From Barnesiella sp. An55 (GTDB lineage Bacteria > Bacteroidota > Bacteroidia > Bacteroidales > Barnesiellaceae): a DNA stretch of 64,000 bases. Of this stretch, positions 62,792 to 64,000 are shown piece by piece (position 1 is the first letter of the stretch; the number at the start of each line of letters is the position of its first letter). The notes beneath the pieces were generated by a model, which searched no databases, had not been told where the DNA came from, and saw only the letters and a list, made by a program, of their open reading frames with translations. The stretch lies in NCBI RefSeq assembly GCF_002161555.1, contig NZ_NFHZ01000006.1, positions 106,232 through 170,231 on the forward strand. The letters run 5' to 3'. The position numbers and the translations under genes were made by a program.

Positions 62792-63700
62792 TCAACCTTT
62801 TTGCAGTTGCTTGATGTATTTGTCTATGAGTTCGTATCCTTTCGGGTAGATGCACTTCACGTTGTCTGTCGCGCTCGACAAGTCGCTGCGTGTGAGGTAT
62901 TTGTCTTTTATCTTGGCAAGTACCAGCTTGTTGTTGGCTATGACGGACTGCCACTCATAAGCGATATAGTTGTAGCAGCTAAGCTGCATCATCAGATAAG
63001 CCAGCAAGCGGTTGTTGTTGGACTTCAATACCCCGTTCAGTTTGCAGGCGAAGAAGTCCGAAAGGATTTTCGGGGTGATTGTCGTGGTGAATATGTGCGC
63101 TTCGTTGATACATTCGACCAACAGTTTGATTTGTTGCGTTGTAAGGACTGATTTGAATGGATTGGATTTCCCGACTATCTTGGTCGGCTCAGGCTGTGCC
63201 TTCTCTTCTTCTTTTGGCTGTTCTTCTGATTTCTCATCCAAAGGAACAGAGGCATGACTGGCGTTCTCCAGTTGTTGGAGGTATTCCAGATATTGGGTCT
63301 GCATGACAAGGCGCACAATGGAAGAAAAGAACGGAAGCTGCTCATCATAGCAAGTGGAAGATTGCAGGTATTTGTCCATATCAAAAGAAGAACATTGGAA
63401 CGAAATATATTTTTTCCGCTCGTCAAAAGAGAGATTCTCGAAGAAACCGCTTTCCCAAAGGAAGTCCGGCATCAGTATGTCAAAACGTATATTGTGCAGG
63501 GCACGGTTCTTTTGGCATAGGGATACAAGGTTCTCGGTCACGTTGAAAATTTCTTGCCGGATGTAGTCATTCATTTGCGCTTCCGTCAGGTATTCACGCT
63601 TTAAGGCAAGCGCATTAGTTTTTATCCCGTATTCATGGGCAACACATTTATCAAGTAACTGCTGTATCTTTTTGAAGTTGGTTTCTCTGAAATCTTCCAT
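62792..63700 (-). CDS. Hypothetical protein at the right end of the element
   Basis: 302-aa soluble protein that I do not recognise. The N-terminal half (about 1-145) is predicted largely helical. A Glu/Lys/Pro-rich linker (about 155-172, SEEQPKEEEKAQPEPTK) separates it from a C-terminal domain (about 180-302, TTQQIKLLVECINEAHIF and YNYIAYEWQSVIANN). No signal peptide or membrane helix is seen. It has its own promoter and lies at the boundary opposite the integrase. A regulatory or recombination-related role is possible but unproven. Confidence 0.75.
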   Translation of the reverse strand: MEDFRETNFKKIQQLLDKCVAHEYGIKTNALALKREYLTEAQMNDYIRQEIFNVTENLVSLCQKNRALHNIRFDILMPDFLWESGFFENLSFDERKKYISFQCSSFDMDKYLQSSTCYDEQLPFFSSIVRLVMQTQYLEYLQQLENASHASVPLDEKSEEQPKEEEKAQPEPTKIVGKSNPFKSVLTTQQIKLLVECINEAHIFTTTITPKILSDFFACKLNGVLKSNNNRLLAYLMMQLSCYNYIAYEWQSVIANNKLVLAKIKDKYLTRSDLSSATDNVKCIYPKGYELIDKYIKQLQKG

Positions 63701-63731
63701 ATACGTTGTGCATTAAAATCGGTTTGGGTTA

Positions 63732-63761
63732 CAAAGATAAGTGATGGATACCGTTTTCAAA
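63732..63761 (-). promoter_or_regulatory. Putative promoter of the right-end hypothetical gene
   Basis: On the minus strand TTTG (complement of 63758-63761) is followed after 18 nt by TATCTTTG (complement of 63732-63739). The spacing equals that of the integrase promoter. The start codon at 63700 is about 30 nt away. Confidence 0.55.
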
Positions 63762-63859
63762 GCAAACAAAAGCAAGAGAAAGGAAGAAATATGCAGCATC
63801 TTTGTTAATAAAGCATAAATATAAGGTTGCTAAAACGGCGAAAGTACTCTTTCTTTTTC

Positions 63860-63884
63860 TTTTCGTCAGGAAGTACACTTTTAG
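63860..63884 (+). repeat. Right attachment-site repeat (attR candidate)
   Basis: Matches the left repeat at 53007-53031 in 23 of 25 positions and the same orientation, including the full core AAGTACACTTTTAG. Together the two define the probable ends of the integrated element. Confidence 0.75.
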
Positions 63885-63885
63885 G

Positions 63886-63948
63886 CCTAGTCGACAAAAT
63901 TCAGGATGAAACCAGTTGAAAAACTTCCTAGTCGACAAAATTCAGGAT
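63886..63948 (+). repeat. Pair of 22-bp direct repeats next to attR
   Basis: An identical 22-bp sequence (beginning CCTAGTCGAC and ending TTCAGGAT) occurs at 63886-63907 and 63927-63948, with a 41-nt period. It begins one base after the attR repeat. Its role is unknown; recombinase arm sites or the edge of another element are possible. Confidence 0.85.
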
Positions 63949-64000
63949 AATCCTCAATAATGTCTTGATATATATTCGTCAATAAGTTTCATTCTATGAG

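Larger units (their letters stand above)
53007..63884. mobile_element. Integrated mobilizable element, about 10.9 kb
   Basis: It is bounded by a 25-bp direct repeat (53007-53031 and 63860-63884; 23 of 25 positions equal). Within it are a tyrosine integrase at one end, a YhcG-type nuclease, a Kup transporter, a relaxase/MobC/coiled-coil module with a probable oriT, a Toprim primase-like protein, a RecA-fold ATPase, an HTH excisionase-like protein and an unknown protein. No type IV secretion genes are present, so it would need a helper conjugative element to move. Codon and base use, most clearly in kup, differ from the GC-richer chromosome. Confidence 0.85.
63701..64000. other. Right boundary region of the mobile element
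   Basis: No credible gene in the last 300 bases. It holds a minus-strand promoter (63732-63761), the right direct repeat of the element (63860-63884) and a pair of 22-bp repeats outside it (63886-63948). The remaining 50 bases are AT-rich. Confidence 0.6.

Noticed and set aside
1..64000. CRISPR arrays, rRNA operons and prophage genes
   Set aside because: No regularly spaced repeats, no rRNA-like sequence and no phage structural genes were found. The 22-bp repeats at 63886-63948 have only two copies, and the palindromic repeats at 54707-54769 are coding.

Overview
The window reads as the chromosome of a gut-type Bacteroidales, plausibly close to Barnesiella, Coprobacter or Parabacteroides. 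The evidence is a SusC/SusD pair with a FecR/ECF sigma switch, promoter boxes of the TAnnTTTG type (one with TTTG exactly 20 nt upstream), lipoprotein and SPI signal peptides typical of the phylum, and C-terminal tails resembling type IX secretion sorting domains. Family and genus are inference.

Layout. 1-4.7 kb: the 3' part of a YbhG/YbhF/YbhS/YbhR-like export operon (HlyD-type adaptor, two ABC ATPases, two ABC-2 permeases). 4.7-31.5 kb: ordinary housekeeping genes in short, often convergent units separated by strong hairpin terminators. These are two FKBP isomerases, an AT-rich membrane acyltransferase translationally coupled to a zinc-less Sir2 deacylase, a Na/Pi transporter, a nucleoside kinase, a polyprenyl synthase, polA, mfd, an MscS channel, a GHL10 hydrolase, ychF, a C-terminal processing protease, a PfkB kinase, two tandem tRNA-Asn genes, a CorA transporter, a HAD phosphatase, an EamA transporter and a secreted esterase.

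31.5-52.7 kb: a same-strand (minus) run of 14 genes that looks like one polysaccharide/glycoconjugate utilization locus. Read 5' to 3' it has ECF sigma, FecR, a SusC with an STN domain, SusD, two EEP-superfamily phosphoesterases, a GH127 beta-L-arabinofuranosidase, a third EEP enzyme, a beta-helix protein, GH89 alpha-N-acetylglucosaminidase, glycerate kinase, a GntP permease, a membrane acetyltransferase of the HGSNAT type, and a second GH89. The GH89 plus HGSNAT-like pair mirrors the two consecutive lysosomal steps that acetylate and then remove terminal alpha-glucosamine from heparan sulfate. Three phosphoesterases and an arabinofuranosidase, with no sulfatase or heparinase, point to another substrate. 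A phosphate-containing alpha-GlcN/GlcNAc glycoconjugate, such as a plant glycosyl inositol phosphoceramide, is my working hypothesis. This locus is the best candidate for an undescribed system.

53.0-63.9 kb: an integrated mobilizable element of about 10.9 kb, bounded by a 25-bp near-identical direct repeat (23 of 25 positions). It carries a tyrosine integrase, a PDDEXK (YhcG/DUF1016) nuclease with in-frame palindromic repeats, an AT-rich Kup potassium transporter, a relaxase/MobC/coiled-coil mobilization module with a probable oriT, a Toprim primase-like protein, a RecA-fold ATPase, an excisionase-like HTH protein and an unknown protein. Just outside its right end lies a pair of 22-bp direct repeats.
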